A DNA stretch of 64,000 nucleotides, taken from the NCBI RefSeq assembly GCF_002994745.2, contig NC_037092.1, positions 81,326,824 through 81,390,823 of the forward strand, written 5' to 3'. This DNA comes from Rosa chinensis (lineage: Eukaryota; Streptophyta; Magnoliopsida; Rosales; Rosaceae). Positions 11,946-26,425 of the stretch are shown here, piece after piece (within the stretch, counting starts at the first letter, position 1; each line of letters opens with the position of its first letter). Under the pieces are notes generated by a model. It saw only the letters and a program-made list of their open reading frames with translations, was not told where the DNA came from and did not search any database. A program made the translations under genes and the position numbers.

Positions 11946-13220
11946 AGGGTCCTGGTGGTGGTGGTGGCACAGGATCTCTGTGCAACTGGGGGTGGCTTTA
12001 GAGAATCTGAAGAACAAGGGTTAACGAGGAATGTGATTCTTAGAAAGAAGAAGAAGAAGAAGAAGAAGAAGGGAAGAGGAACAAGAAGAGCATGGCATTT
12101 TATGACGTCAAGTGGAATACGACGCCGTACGGGAGTTGGATTGGCGGATTGTCATGCGCCGATAATGCATTATTGGGGAGGTTGGGTTTGTTTTTTCTCT
12201 CTTTTCTTTTTTTCTTTTTGGGGATTTTGAGAAAAAGAAAAATTATCTCTAAGCAATCATTCTCAAACTTTTTAAAAGTCATCATTATTAGGTATTTTGA
12301 AATTTTTTCCATGGTTTTTTTTTTTAAAGCGTGAAATTTATGTAAATATAGACACGACACGACATGTGATAATAAAAATGTCTAAGAAGTTCAATACAAC
12401 ATAATAAATACTGATAATCATTGTTTTTTTTGAATGGGCTGATAATCACTTTTTATATTAAAGGAGTTTCGACAACGACGAAAGCAATTCGCAATAGAAT
12501 TAACGGTTGATTTATCAAACTTAATAACTACAATTAGACATTTCTAAATCATAGGAGCAAACGTAACCATGACCCTAAAGCACAAGGACAATTTTAACGC
12601 TTTCCCTTTATAATAAAGAGATTCGACGATGAAAAAGGAAAGCAATTCGCGATAGAGGTAAGGTCTGACTAATACCATATCTGACGGAAATAAGTCACTA
12701 ACAAAACACGGGCGCACCCAGAATTTTGCGGATGTGTTGGGTTATGAATTACAAACTAAGGAGAGGTGGCATTGGACCAAACTAAGGAGTAAGGAGAGGT
12801 GCATTTATACAACACTTGTCCATAAATTTAAAGGAATATTGCGGAACCTCAAATGGTATCAAAAGCAAAAGAAAACACGAAATCAAAACTCTTATCAACA
12901 AAAAACAGTTAGAAAAGAACAAAAACTCAAAAGCTCGAGGCCCATTGGACCAAAGGAGTCGGTCCAGTTATGTACTCAGCAGTCCATTTCGAATATCCAA
13001 ACCAATTATGACCGTCCATCAGAACCATACATATATAAAAGCGAAAATCGCAGAGAAAGTAACAGAGTGAAAGGAAGAAGAAGAAGAAGAAGACGAAGAG
13101 TAACAAAAGCTATTTCCTTCTTTTCAAATCAAAATTATTGAAAGCTTTGAAATTAGGGCAAGCAAGCAAGCTTTTCGAGCTGTGAGTGTATGAGAAGCGA
13201 AAGCCCTGAGATTCCAATCC
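10801..13220. other. Divergent intergenic region, CBL and FNBP4-like genes
   Basis: It holds the CBL leader and promoter and the FNBP4-like promoter. The CBL leader probably contains an intron and may start near the GA microsatellite at 11895, but I could not place its splice sites. ORFs such as 12734-13141 are low-complexity and resemble no family I know. Confidence 0.55.
11895..11942. repeat. (GA)n microsatellite
   Basis: About 48 bp of perfect GA repeat, roughly 1.1 kb upstream of the CBL start codon. On the minus strand it reads (CT)n, typical of plant 5' leaders. Confidence 0.9.
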
Positions 13221-13310
13221 ATGGGGAACCGAAAAGAACGACGTCGTCTTGCCGCCATGTCCAACTCTGGTCGCAGAGTCAAGCTCGATCTCTTCGCCGA
13301 ACCCCTGGTA

Positions 13311-13352
<42 letters not shown>

Positions 13353-16300
13353 CTATACATGCATGAATTTATCTATATGAATAATTGAGTAAATCAGATT
13401 AATCTGTTTAGGGTTTTTGATTTCATTTTTGGAGTTTTCTGCTCTTCTAGTTGTAGCTAAGTTAGATTGTATTCTTAATTAGACTGAAGAGTTGTAGCGA
13501 AATTGCTGAAATTTATTGTAATTAGGGCAATAAGTTTACTGTAATTAGGGCAATTATGTTGAACTAAAGATTGTATTGTATGTGGCTGTGTAGGAGGAGA
13601 TTTGGGTGGCTCTGCTGAACATGAGGGAGTAGGAGGAGAAGTACATTCGAAAGGCGAGTCTGGGTTACCCAATTCACCATCTTCTTCTTCAGGTGGGTTC
13701 CGTCAGTTTTCTTCAAAAAAAAGGACTTTGTAGAGAGGACATGTGTGCCCAACATTATGTTGTTCTCGGTGGAATTATGGAAACTATAATGTACAAGACA
13801 TTGTTATGTTGTTTGCCCTCCCTCCCCCCAAAGAATTTGTTTTCGGACTGTAGGTTGGAGGACATTCACTGGTCGGCCGCAGTGAAATTATGAATCACTC
13901 CCCATTCAGTTTGCGCTTTTTGGCAGCGTCAAATCATTCTGGAGATTTCGGCTGGGAAATTTTTCTATCGGTTCGTATGTCCCTGGCTTTATTGCTTTGC
14001 GCCCTGCTGACATTTTCCTTCCATTTGTAACAGGTGCTTGCAATGAAGAGATCCGGAATTCTCAGTTCAATTATTATATTGCATGCTTAGACAGCTTTCG
14101 CCTCTCCCAATCTTAGTTGCAATTACTTCCATTCACATAGATATTGTAGCCTTTCTGTTTGCTAAGGTTTTCATATGTTGGTGATTACTGAAGGAGGTAT
14201 TATGAAGGATTGAGTAGTATTTGACATGCTAGTATTATTATGTCTGCAGGTCAGCAACCAGAAAATCCGCTGCTTTTACTTGGCCAGTATAGTGATGAGG
14301 AGTTGGATGATGGCTCAAATAAAACTCTTAGTGATGCTGCTGTAGAGAATTCCTCGCCTCAGAATAATGATGAGGTAATCAGAATGAATTTCTCTTCTTT
14401 CCTTCCATTATACCTCATGGCCTCACCAATCTTGATCTCAGTTTCTGAGTACCTTGGTGCTTGTACAGTGTTCTCTCTCTCTCTCTCTCTCTCATTTTTT
14501 TGTTGTCACAAATTTCTTAGTTAACATGCTAAATGCTTTGCCTTTATCAGGTTAAGAGTGCGCTTAATGAATTGGGCCAGAATTTGGACATCAAAGGCGG
14601 CGATGAGCCTGCTTCTCAGAAATTCAATCAAAAGGAAGTGGATACGAACTCTGATTCACTGGATCGTGATCAGAGCATGGAAGACAGTGATAAAAGAGAA
14701 AATGGTGATCTGGCCCCCAGGGATTTCCGTACAGAAGTGGATTTGACAGAGAAAGTTTCTTTGCCTGAAAGTTCTAATGTACAAGTCATTGGTGATGTCA
14801 GTTCAGGTTGGAAGATTGTGATGCATGAAGAAAGTAAAAGCTATTATTACTGGAATACTGAAACTGGGGAAACTTCATGGGAAGTGCCTGATGTTTTGGC
14901 TCAAGCAACCAAGTTAACCTGTGACCAGCCTTCTGTTGATGAAAAGCCAGAGAATCTACCTGTAGGTACACAAGAGCATTCTAATTCTGACGTGATTGAA
15001 GGGTCTTCCAATATGGTTCCTCAGGGCATATATGGGGATGGGTCCCAGATGAATGACTGGAATCTAGGATGCCATAATGGATCAGAGATTGATCCCTCTT
15101 CTCATCTTGTAAAATATACGGAGGCTTTGTTAGAGAGATTGAAGTTGCTACAACGGTACTCTCTCCGCCCCTCCTAACTTCACATAGAAATACATCTTAT
15201 CATTTACTTATTTTCTCATTCATTCTTCATTAGTTGTATCTTTCCTATATATTTTTTTTTGATAATAATTACTTCTTTGTATGCTTCAGGTCCAAGGATC
15301 AAGTGCAAGGCGTTGACTGGATCACAAAGTACATTTTGGAAGTTGAAATTAGACTGTTTGATTTGAAGTCACTTTTTTCCTATGGGTCATCTCTGCTTCC
15401 ATTCTGGATGCATTCTGAAATACAGCTTAAGCGGCTTGAGAGTGGTATTAATGATGAAATGTCCAACATTGTTAAGTCTGGAGAATCAAATGAAGTTGAG
15501 GCATCTCATACATCATTCTCCCAGGGAGAAATAAATGTCCCGGAAAGCATGGGGTCTAAAACTGAAGTAGATCGAGCAGAAAATAAGCAACTTATGTCCT
15601 CTCTAAATGATTATCAGGGTTCTCTTAGTGCGGATACAGTCAATGAAGATCAAGAAGTTAAAGACTCCATTGTAAAAGATGAGCATGTTTCTGCAATTGG
15701 CTCCCCAAGTAGACATGTGGAGGTTGGTGCAAGTGAACAAGTCCATGGGATAGTAGTTCCTGATGAGTCAACTATTAAGAATGAGGTTTGTGCTGTGGAA
15801 GATGTTGACATGGATGTGGACATGGAAGTTGAAGATTCAAATCCAGCAGGAAATACAGCTATTTCTTATGCATTGCATGCCCGGGAGTTCACTGCAACAG
15901 AACAGCCAAATCAGTCTAGTCCACCTTCCCTATATACATCGCTAGTTTCAGAGGATACTTTCGCGGTTCGACCTCCTCCAGATGAGGAATGGATTCCTCC
16001 ACCCCCACCTGATAATGAACAGGTTCCTCCGCCTCCACCTGATGAGCCACCACCTGAACCTCCATATCCTCCACTTCCGTCTTACTCTGAGACAGGACAA
16101 CCTCCCTATGCAGAACAGTATAGTTACTCCTATACGGTTCCCAGTTTTGAATATTATGGACATGCAGTTGCTGAAGCACCTGGTGCTAATTATTATGGAC
16201 ACACTGAAGGATGTCAAGTTGCTATACCCCACGTACCAGTTTACTATGGTGCAGTTCCTAGCACCTACACTGAAAATGCTCAGGTTGTGGCAAATCCTGT

Positions 16301-18279
16301 TGCGCCTGTCACATATTATGGGCTTCAAGATGGAACAGCACCTGCCGCACCTGTAGTCAGTAGTGTAGACTCACAATTTCACAGTGGGGCTGCTCCTCTT
16401 AGCTCTGACAACCTTGCATCTGATCACCCTAGATCTATCAACTCCTTTGAAGAAGTAGGCAGCAGTGGTTCAACTGTGCAGGCTCCATCTACCTCAGCCA
16501 CAGTCCAAGCATCTGCAACTATTATGGAAAAAGATAATATTGTTCCATTAACTAATTCGGTCTCTACTGCTGCACCTATTCCGGCTACATCAGTGGTTGC
16601 GAAGGTTCAATCAAAAGGTAAAGCTTTTGATCTATGGGTATCTTTGTTGTTCATGGTAATGTTCTCAGAAAAAAACCTTATAAACTTGGTCTCATGTATG
16701 GACTTTTTACTGGTTGAATTTTTGGTAAGCATGCGTCATTAATAGATGGCTGATATGGTACTTCAGTGGCCTGTTATATATTTTACAGCTGTTCAATTAA
16801 AGTGTAACTATTTTTTTTTTTTTTGGGTAAAGTTATTTCTGACTATATTAAATACAGTACGTGTTTTTCTTGATTGGATAACATGTATTCAGAAGGTACA
16901 ACTAGTTAAAGAAATACTCCATAATAGTTTTAATCTTCCTTCAAGTATGTCCTACTTAACAAACGATTGTAAATGAAATCTATGAAGGTGTTGATGTTGC
17001 AGTACTGCCACTCTTGTTCTTTTGTTCTGTTCTTGAATTCAGCAATGACAGGTTGCAACTCATTGGCAATATAATGTGTAAAAGAGAATTTTTTTCTTGT
17101 CTTTTTGGCTTATTCCCCTCTAGTCTGCATAGTTGCATATATTATGAAAACAACAAGCCGACAAGTACCTTTTTTTCATTTAATCATATGATATTAAACC
17201 TGCTAATTGACGACATGTATATACAACTCTCATTATTTAATTCTCTTTTCAGTTGTACGTACTAAAAAGCGGACAATCCCAGCTTCTTCTTCCTTGAGGT
17301 CTAATAAGAAAGTCTCCAGTTTGGTAGACAAGGTATGTTCCCTCTCATCTAGTTTGCCACGATACTACTCGTATCTGAATATTTTGGATTCACCTGAATT
17401 TAATATGTAAATTTGAATCAGTGGAAAGCAGCAAAAGAGGAGTTGCTTGAAGATGAGGAGGAACCTGAGAATACATATGAGTTGCTAGAGAGGAAGCGAC
17501 AAAGGGAAATAGAGGTATGCTGGAATTTATTTATACTAGTTACTTTGTTTCGACTCCTGGTTTCTTACGTTCCTTTCCTTGCAGGAATGGTATTCACAAC
17601 AAATTACGAGTGGAGAGGCCAAAGATAATGCTAATTTTCAACCTTTGGGCGGCAATTGGTATGGGAACTCTTTGGTTAAAGAAATTTTTCAAAGAAATTA
17701 TTTAGTTTGCTTAGCGGCAGTAGGGATGAAGTTCCAACAAGATTTGCATATGTATTCATACATGTATATGCATAATTGTGATTTTTTTTTTTTTTTGAAT
17801 GAGATAAGTGTGACTAGGTTGTTTTCTCCATGTTGTATATCTACTTCAATGCGATCTTATGTGATGTGAAATTCTGTTTCATACAGGCGTGAGAAGGTGA
17901 AGCGGAGAAAGGCTCAGTTAGCCCGTGAAGCTGCACAGACTGCACCTGAAGCACCTAGTAATGGGAACCAGCAGCCCGATCTAACAGAACATTCAAGGGA
18001 TCTGCCCTCTGGATGGCAGGTATATGTTTTACTGGAACCCTTATTTTCCACGAGCCATTGTTTACTGGCCAGTAATTTCACTCTTTAATGGACAGGCTGT
18101 CGAAGTAATCCTTATGTGGATTAATTTCATGCCTTTGATGACCAATTACATTTTATGGCTTTTGAAATATAGCCTTTGCTTTGTCCCATTTTCAGGTTTA
18201 CTGGGATGAATCATCGAAGCAGGTTTATTACGGAAATACTGTAACCTCAGAAACTACTTGGACGAGACCAACAAAATGA
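13221..18279 (+). CDS. Two-WW-domain proline-rich protein, formin-binding-protein-4 (FNBP4) like
   Basis: Ten exons: 13221-13307, 13594-13692, 14250-14374, 14551-15155, 15290-16617, 17253-17332, 17422-17514, 17585-17658, 17887-18019 and 18196-18279. They encode about 902 residues. The N-terminus MGNRKERRRLAAMSNSGRR is basic. WW1 (encoded 14803-14900) has the two signature tryptophans and YYYWNTETGETSWEVP. Exon 5 encodes a Pro-rich segment with PPPPP runs (about 15970-16075), a typical WW or profilin ligand. WW2 in exons 9-10 reads SGWQVYWDESSKQVYY and ends the protein. Plant homologues are annotated as WW-domain or FNBP4-like and are thought to act in the nucleus near splicing factors; that role is inferred. 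Exons 2-10 join in phase. Exon 1 ends in phase 0, but exon 2 needs one carried base to read GDLGGSAEHEG, so the exon 1-2 junction is one base off. Either an indel exists or exon 1 is misassigned. Confidence 0.85.
13313..13351. repeat. (CT)n(TA)n microsatellite at a splice donor
   Basis: It lies directly after the GTAC of the exon 1 donor of the FNBP4-like gene: a CT run followed by a TA run of ~22 bp. Confidence 0.85.
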
Positions 18280-18776
18280 GTCATTTCAAATTTTGAAATT
18301 TTTTGAGAAGATAATGTGTTTTTGCCTTGTATAGTCACCCTTCAGTTAGCAGTTATATCACTTGCCGTCTGTTGTGCTCAAGCGATCTTGTTATCGTCAC
18401 AATGTTATATGCAACTAGTTGCAAGTACTTCTAAGAAGGAAGCTAGGTTTTTGTTGCAATGGAAAATCCCCCTTTATGCATCCTTCAAAGGAGGAAAGCA
18501 TCTAGTACTAGGTCAGCTTTTAGCACATTATGCAAGTTCGTTGACAATTTAATTGTTTCTCTTGTTGATTATCCTTTTTTTAAATTTATTTGTTAACCGA
18601 AAATATCAAGATGTTACAGAAACACAAGAGTACTCTTTCGTAGTTCCATTTAGCAGTTGTCCTAAAAAATAAAAAAACACATTGACTGACGACGAAAAGA
18701 AAAGATAACGAAGAAGAAAAGTCAACACTAAACTCCGCGTGTCTAAAATTGCCATTGCCTTCAAACTACAAGATGG
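18280..18776. other. 3' region between the FNBP4-like and DUF632 genes
   Basis: The FNBP4-like 3' UTR begins at 18280. Its segment about 18305-18400 has a diverged copy near 27353-27440, and 18560-18625 has a copy near 36245-36310 (see the segmental duplication finding). No gene is present. Confidence 0.65.
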
Positions 18777-20210
18777 TTATGTTTGCGTATCCAGATGGGT
18801 TTTTGGCAGGTGTTTGATAAGCTCAGTATAGATTTCGTCGGCTTTTCTTGAAAAATCCGCTAGCTTTTCGAAAACAGCAGAGAACCCTGTCTGAAATTGA
18901 TTCACCTTTTGCTGCGTCTCCTGCATTTTACTTTGATGCGTCTCTTTAGTTCTCTCGATCCTCTCCTTTAACTTCTCAATCTCCTCCAAGGTTTGCTTCT
19001 CGTTCGCAGGATTAATCATCCGCTTCTTAATCTCGAGTCGGCTCTCAAGTCGCTTGACCTCCCTCTTTTGGTCATGCTCCTTCCCTTGTTGGCCTAATAG
19101 GGCTGCAACATGTTTCTGGAACCTTTTCATCTCAGTAGTCACCTCCTTTGTATTACTTTCCAGATTTTTCAGGTTAATCAACCAATCACCATCATTGTCT
19201 CCGAGTATTATTGGTTTGTCGTTATGAAAGAGCCACCAACAAAGAGATTCCGTGTATTTCTTTTGTAGAGAAACGTAGGACTTAAAGCAGTCGAGCCAAT
19301 TGCAAAGCCGTGCTTTGAGCTTTTTGGTAGCTTGTTGGTGGTTATCTTCGCAGAGTAATGGATGGTTGGGAGATTCTCTTACTTGAGACATAATCTTCTT
19401 TTGGCTTTCATGAAACTCTGACATTGCTTTCCAGTTTCCCGCCAACCCATCTAGCTGCTCACCAAGTTTGGGAAGCAAACATTCCTTTCTCAATCTTGTA
19501 ATCTCTTCGTAGTCATAATCAGCAGCCCTTTTGGCAACTTTACATTTCACATTCGACATTATTTTCATCTCGGTTTCTGAATTAGGATGGTTTTCACTGC
19601 TGGAATCTTTGGGTTTCTGCCTCTTGGGTTCGGCCTTTTTGATCGTCTTCAGTTCATGATAGAGTTTCTCCTCCCAACGCCTCAGTGCTCCTAGGGTTTC
19701 ACCCATTATTTCAGAACCATAAAAGGTTGAACAACCAACTCTAGAGCTGCTTCTTGACAGTGACCTGACCAGTTTCGAAGGTAGTGATGATGCAGCTAAT
19801 TTGATTCCAATACTGTCTGTCTCCAACTTCTTTGAGACATCCTTACCAGACTCATGGGACTTACAAAATTGTTTTTCGACCTCTTCCAATGCCTTCAAGA
19901 ATTGCGAGACGTCCCTCCTTTCTGGCACATCATTATTCTCTTGTCTCCTTGTGATCAAACCACCATCATCAACATTTTCCATAATCGAAGATTCAACTAG
20001 TTCGCCTCTAGCTTCCGGGGTTTCAGAGGGAGAGGGATTCTGTTCTTCGATGAACGCCTTTATGGCCTCGGCTACTTCTTGGTGACAGCGATTAAACTTC
20101 AGCTGTCGTTTCGCAAGGGCACACCTTCGCTCTAAAGCCTTTGTCAGATCCTTCCGTCTCTTTTTACAAAGAGATATTTCTTTGGCTAGAAATTTATGAT
20201 TGGACTCCAT
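18777..20210 (-). CDS. DUF630/DUF632-type protein, intronless
   Basis: A 477-residue plant-specific protein encoded by one exon. I chose the ATG at 20210 (MESNHKFLAKE) because a TATA box at 20408-20416 on the same strand makes the upstream frame extension (to 20462) untranscribed promoter. Residues ~10-50 (CKKRRKDLTKALERRCALA) resemble the DUF630 N-terminus but lack the MGC myristoylation motif of the usual 700-800-residue family members. The DUF632 region follows: WEEKLYHELKTIKKAE, then DYEEITRLRKE, LAGNWKAMSEFHESQ, CNWLDCFKSYVSLQKKYTE and WWLFHN. The last ~130 residues are strongly charged and predicted coiled coil (KRLESRLEIKKRM, EKLKERIERTKETHQ). Family members such as NRG2 and REL2 act in nitrate signalling or leaf form; this shorter, soluble version has no known function. 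A broken paralogue lies at 36497-45905. Confidence 0.85.
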   Translation of the reverse strand: MESNHKFLAKEISLCKKRRKDLTKALERRCALAKRQLKFNRCHQEVAEAIKAFIEEQNPSPSETPEARGELVESSIMENVDDGGLITRRQENNDVPERRDVSQFLKALEEVEKQFCKSHESGKDVSKKLETDSIGIKLAASSLPSKLVRSLSRSSSRVGCSTFYGSEIMGETLGALRRWEEKLYHELKTIKKAEPKRQKPKDSSSENHPNSETEMKIMSNVKCKVAKRAADYDYEEITRLRKECLLPKLGEQLDGLAGNWKAMSEFHESQKKIMSQVRESPNHPLLCEDNHQQATKKLKARLCNWLDCFKSYVSLQKKYTESLCWWLFHNDKPIILGDNDGDWLINLKNLESNTKEVTTEMKRFQKHVAALLGQQGKEHDQKREVKRLESRLEIKKRMINPANEKQTLEEIEKLKERIERTKETHQSKMQETQQKVNQFQTGFSAVFEKLADFSRKADEIYTELIKHLPKTHLDTQT

Positions 20211-20407
20211 GTGTGACGCAGAATTGCCCAAGTTGATCTCTGTTTGGTCTGGGTTTACGTCCGACTTTGGTAGAAAAGAGAAGAAGGGGTTATGGTACGT
20301 AGTTGGTTGCAGAAAAGTAAAACTCAAAAGCTGTGGTTTTGTAGAGGAAGCACCACGCGAAACGGCGAAACAGTTTTGAATTGTAATAAGCGCAAGAGGG
20401 GTATGCC

Positions 20408-20416
20408 TTTTATATA
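20408..20416 (-). promoter_or_regulatory. TATA box of the DUF632 gene
   Basis: TATATAAAA on the minus strand, ~200 bp upstream of the chosen ATG. It implies a leader of ~170 bp and argues against a start at 20462. Confidence 0.65.
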
Positions 20417-22664
20417 GGCAAATATGGCAAACCCATAAGGATAAGGAAAATATATTGTGCAAATCTATTAAACAATAGCTAGGAATAATAGTGCAGACCT
20501 AGAAGGAACAGGAATATCTTTTTTGGTAAGTATATATCTTTTGGTAAGTAATGCTCACAGCTCACCAAACAATTTCGGGCGGTATTCGTTGGTGGTTATA
20601 TCTTTAATTTTTTTTGGTAATTAATATTTTGTTGGTTATGATTATATTTAGAATTTTTGGGTTGTGCCTCTGACTCTGTGGCCTGTGGGACTTGGAGAGG
20701 GATCTATGTATATGTTGAATAGCACGTTGATGTAATTAACAGAATATTAAAGATCCAGAGTTTCTTCCACTTTGGATGTGTATCTTCTCCTGGAATTTTT
20801 TATTTATTTATTATTTTTAAACTTCTCTTGGATTGTTGGGATTGCGGACGAAGCAAAATATAATTTTTGTAAGAAAATGTTCTTTAATATGAAGTGGTGA
20901 ATGATGCTGATAAGAAAAGAGGTGGGCCTGTGCCTTGTTGTCACAGTTTTGGCAGATGAATTGACAGAAAAAGGATCAATTTTTGAAGAGAGCTAAGGGT
21001 GTAACTGTAACGCCCCAATTTGCACCTCCTCAAATCGGTCACGTTACCGTGCCGCAAACCATTAGGAGCATAAACTAAAAATAGTTCAGCCACACTCCTA
21101 AAGATACGCAAGGCATTTGAATAGATTTGATAAAAAATTACTTTGAGATGGAAGGTAAAATCGAGGTAGAAGCGTGAATATGAATGAGGAGAAATTGAGA
21201 AAACTTTTGGTGCAATAACTTGTTACGTCGAATACCAAAATAAATTCCATTTCTAAAACCAAGTTTCATGGAGTTCCAAATCATTAGTCCGAGTAATATT
21301 AATTGAGAGCAAACAAGTAACAGATTTCAAGAAGATTGGAAAGAGATAAGCTAATCAAGTTGAGTAGAATACCAAAGGAACTTAGTATGCAATTTCTGAA
21401 CCAATAACTTCATAGCAAACACATAACCAGCAGAAAATAATTGAAGAAGATGTTCTGATCAATTGTTACAAACTTACTACAAAACAAGGAATTATGAAAT
21501 AGGTAGAATCATGAGATAGATAATAGGATTTGGAATCCACAATCCAAAACCTGTTAACGGGGACAACTTTTCGACAATACACAAATTCGAAATTGAGAGA
21601 AAGCATGCCACACCCATCGCCAATCCTAGCTGTCCCGTCTTCGTGCACAGTACCTGCAATCACACAACTATTGTAGGGATGAGCAATTGTCCTCGCTAGC
21701 CCAATATGGCTCAACCCTAGCTAGGTTTGAAAGCAGTTGTAATATATAAACATAGGTGCCGGCGAGTAAGTAAAAACTACATATATAGATAAAATCCACA
21801 TTGGAAACATTTTCTGTAAACTCAAATGTTCGGATATCCGATTAACAAACCTGCTGACTGATCATAAAGCCAACTACACCCTTACCACGATTACTATCGT
21901 TTAAACTAACAAGGCGTAGTGAGAGTGTCCACTTACGCCATATCACCTAGAAGCAGTGCCGCACCTCAAAGGATGTCAGACACTCTACCGTCCATACAGC
22001 CCCTCCGGAGGTTTAGGGGATCGAAGCCCAAGGAAGTCGCTATGCTCCTCTCACTCTCAGGTCACCCTCATTATCTCAAATAAGAATAATCATAGAAAAC
22101 TAATTTTCAAACTATAAAACAGTATAGAAAATCACTAACTAGGACGAGTCCCCCTACCTGGAATCCAAAGCTAAGCGATGTTGGGTGAATAATCGATGCA
22201 ACGCCATCATCCACTGATCTCCTTTGAGTTATAGGAGGCCCTAATCCAGAAATAAGCAAGTGTCATTAACTAAATGGAAGTGAAAGATGACAAAGCTGGA
22301 TTATTTTGGACCTGGACAGTCTGATGGTTTAGACATAGTATACATTGACCAATCAAGCTAAAAATTTTCAGAAATTAAGTTCAAGGTGTACTGAATACAT
22401 CTCAAAACAAGTAAAAAGGATGAAAATTGAAGGAGTTATGCTCAAAACATTTCAGCTGGTCAGAAATTGAACGAAACTGAATTGGTTTCCAGATTCCTTA
22501 ATGAGACTGAAAATAACAAGCTTTGGATATTTAGCCTTTAATAACATCACTGAGCTGAAGTGAAGGATTCACAATACTTGCCAATCATTTAACCAGAGAC
22601 AAAAACATAATGAAACACAATCAATTTTGATGTGTTCAGAGAGAGCAAATGGAGTCTCTTTCAA
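20417..22664. other. Intergenic, repeat-derived, no gene
   Basis: From about 21007 to 22300 the sequence begins TGTAACGCCCCAAT and carries GC-richer blocks (for example about 21905-22080) that look like retroelement-derived noncoding DNA. I could not define its ends or family. The ORF at 21466-21714 is not supported. Confidence 0.4.
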
Positions 22665-23068
22665 GGGAAATTCTAGTGTAGTGGTGGGTATCTCATACCC
22701 ACATTTACAAAAGTGAGAACAAATTTTGTTGTCAAAGTTGTAATTTGAGTCATACTTTGTGTAATCTTAGTTCTAATAATGGTAATTACACATCTTACTA
22801 CATTTTACAAGTTTTTGAACAAATTCGTTGTCAATGTTGTAATCTTGGTTCTAATTATGGTAATTACACCTCTTACGATATTTTTACAAGCTTTTGAATA
22901 AATTCGTTGTCAATGTTGTAATTTTTGTTTAACTATATGTAAATAGTGTAAATGAATATGGTAACTTTTGTTCTCAATGTTGTAATTTTGGTTCAAATAC
23001 TTGTAAATTTTTGTTCAAATAGTTGTAAATGAGGGTATCTTATACCCACCAGTACACTAGCTTGTCTC
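22665..23068 (-). mobile_element. 404-bp MITE, copy A
   Basis: It runs from GGGAAATTCTAGTGTAGTGG to a complementary end CCACCAGTACACTAGCTTGTCTC. The imperfect terminal inverted repeats are ~36 bp, centred on CTAGTGTA(C/G)TGGTGGGTAT. It is inverted relative to copies B and C and exactly as long. No target-site duplication is obvious. The family is not recognised. Confidence 0.7.
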
Positions 23069-23074
23069 AATGTA

Positions 23075-23357
23075 TGACATGCATACAATTGCCTTAAAAG
23101 TGGTAAAATGAGTCCTCAAAATAGTAATATTAGTCCTCAAAGTGGTAACATGAGTCATTAAAGTGGTAAATTTTCTTAGTTACCACATGAGTCCTCAAAA
23201 TAGTAATATTAGTCCTCAAAGTGGTAACATGAGTCCTTAAAGTGGTAAATTTTCTTAGTTTACCGTGTGAGTCCTCAAAATAGTAATATTAGTCCTCAAA
23301 GTGGTAACACGAGTCCTTCAAGTAGTAAAAATAGTTGATGTATGAGAAATGTTAACA
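23075..23357 (+). repeat. Interspersed repeat with ~75-bp internal subrepeats, copy 1
   Basis: Three tandem units are built from GAGTCCTCAAAATAGTAAT, TTAGTCCTCAAAGTGG and TAAATTTTCTTAG. The same family recurs in opposite orientation at 45057-45420. It starts a few bases after MITE copy A. Confidence 0.7.
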
Positions 23358-24072
23358 TCAAAACTACTTTTAATTTTTTAGACTCATAGTAGCATTAATT
23401 TTAACTACTTGAATAATTTCTCTCGACAAACAAATTGTCACCATTTCGTATTCAAATTGAGTGGGCTAAAAGAATTACTACGCCCACTTGTTGGAGTTGG
23501 TCGCATTCGGGCTGGTGGGCATGTAACTTGCTCTAGCAGAGTCAGTCTGGATCCTTTGTCTTTTGGGATCGTTGAAGAGGTCTTGCTGACATCCGTGGCT
23601 CCATATCCATCTAAAGCAATATCAGCATTGGCGGTGTTGTATTTACACACCACTACACCAGTTCGTCCTCGAGAATGCAATATGCTGTATGGAAATTAGA
23701 TGAAGTAGGTTACCGTGATCATGGAGAAGAAAGGGACAAGGGTAAAGATACTTTCTGGTGGCTGGAAGTTACCTTTAGCTAAAGATTAAAGTTGCAAATA
23801 ATTTTTAAGGGGCAGTTGGATAGGAGTTGTTGCATCAACTTTGATCAAATTATTACTAAAAGAAAAAAGAAAAAAAAAAGCAATGTCTTTATGTTAAGTA
23901 GGTTTGAAAACATGAAAAGAAGCACTTTAAAGAGAGCACAATTAACAAAACGTTACTCTATGACATACATTACTATGATAAATAGCTAGTTTACTTATAG
24001 ACAACATTCATATCCCAGATAAGCTGATCAGTACGTTATTTCCTTTTTTCATGCAACACTTCATTTTCTATC
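23358..24072. other. Upstream region of the peroxidase gene
   Basis: ORFs overlap on both strands at 23409-23699, but neither resembles a known family and no splice context supports them. The peroxidase promoter must lie in the last few hundred bases; I see no clear TATA box. Confidence 0.45.

Positions 24073-26425
<2,353 letters not shown>

Noticed and set aside
12734..13141. Lys/Arg-rich ORF upstream of the FNBP4-like gene
   Set aside because: Low-complexity, overlaps the likely promoter and leader, and no family resemblance.
15948..16328. Antisense ORFs across the proline-rich exon of the FNBP4-like gene
   Set aside because: They are shadows of the Pro-rich repeats, with no splice or promoter context.
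20210..20462. N-terminal extension of the DUF632 protein to 20462
   Set aside because: It crosses the minus-strand TATA box at 20408-20416 and has no similarity to the DUF630 start.
23409..23699. Overlapping sense and antisense ORFs before the peroxidase gene
   Set aside because: No recognisable domain, no codon signature I can defend, and no splice context; kept only as part of the intergenic description.
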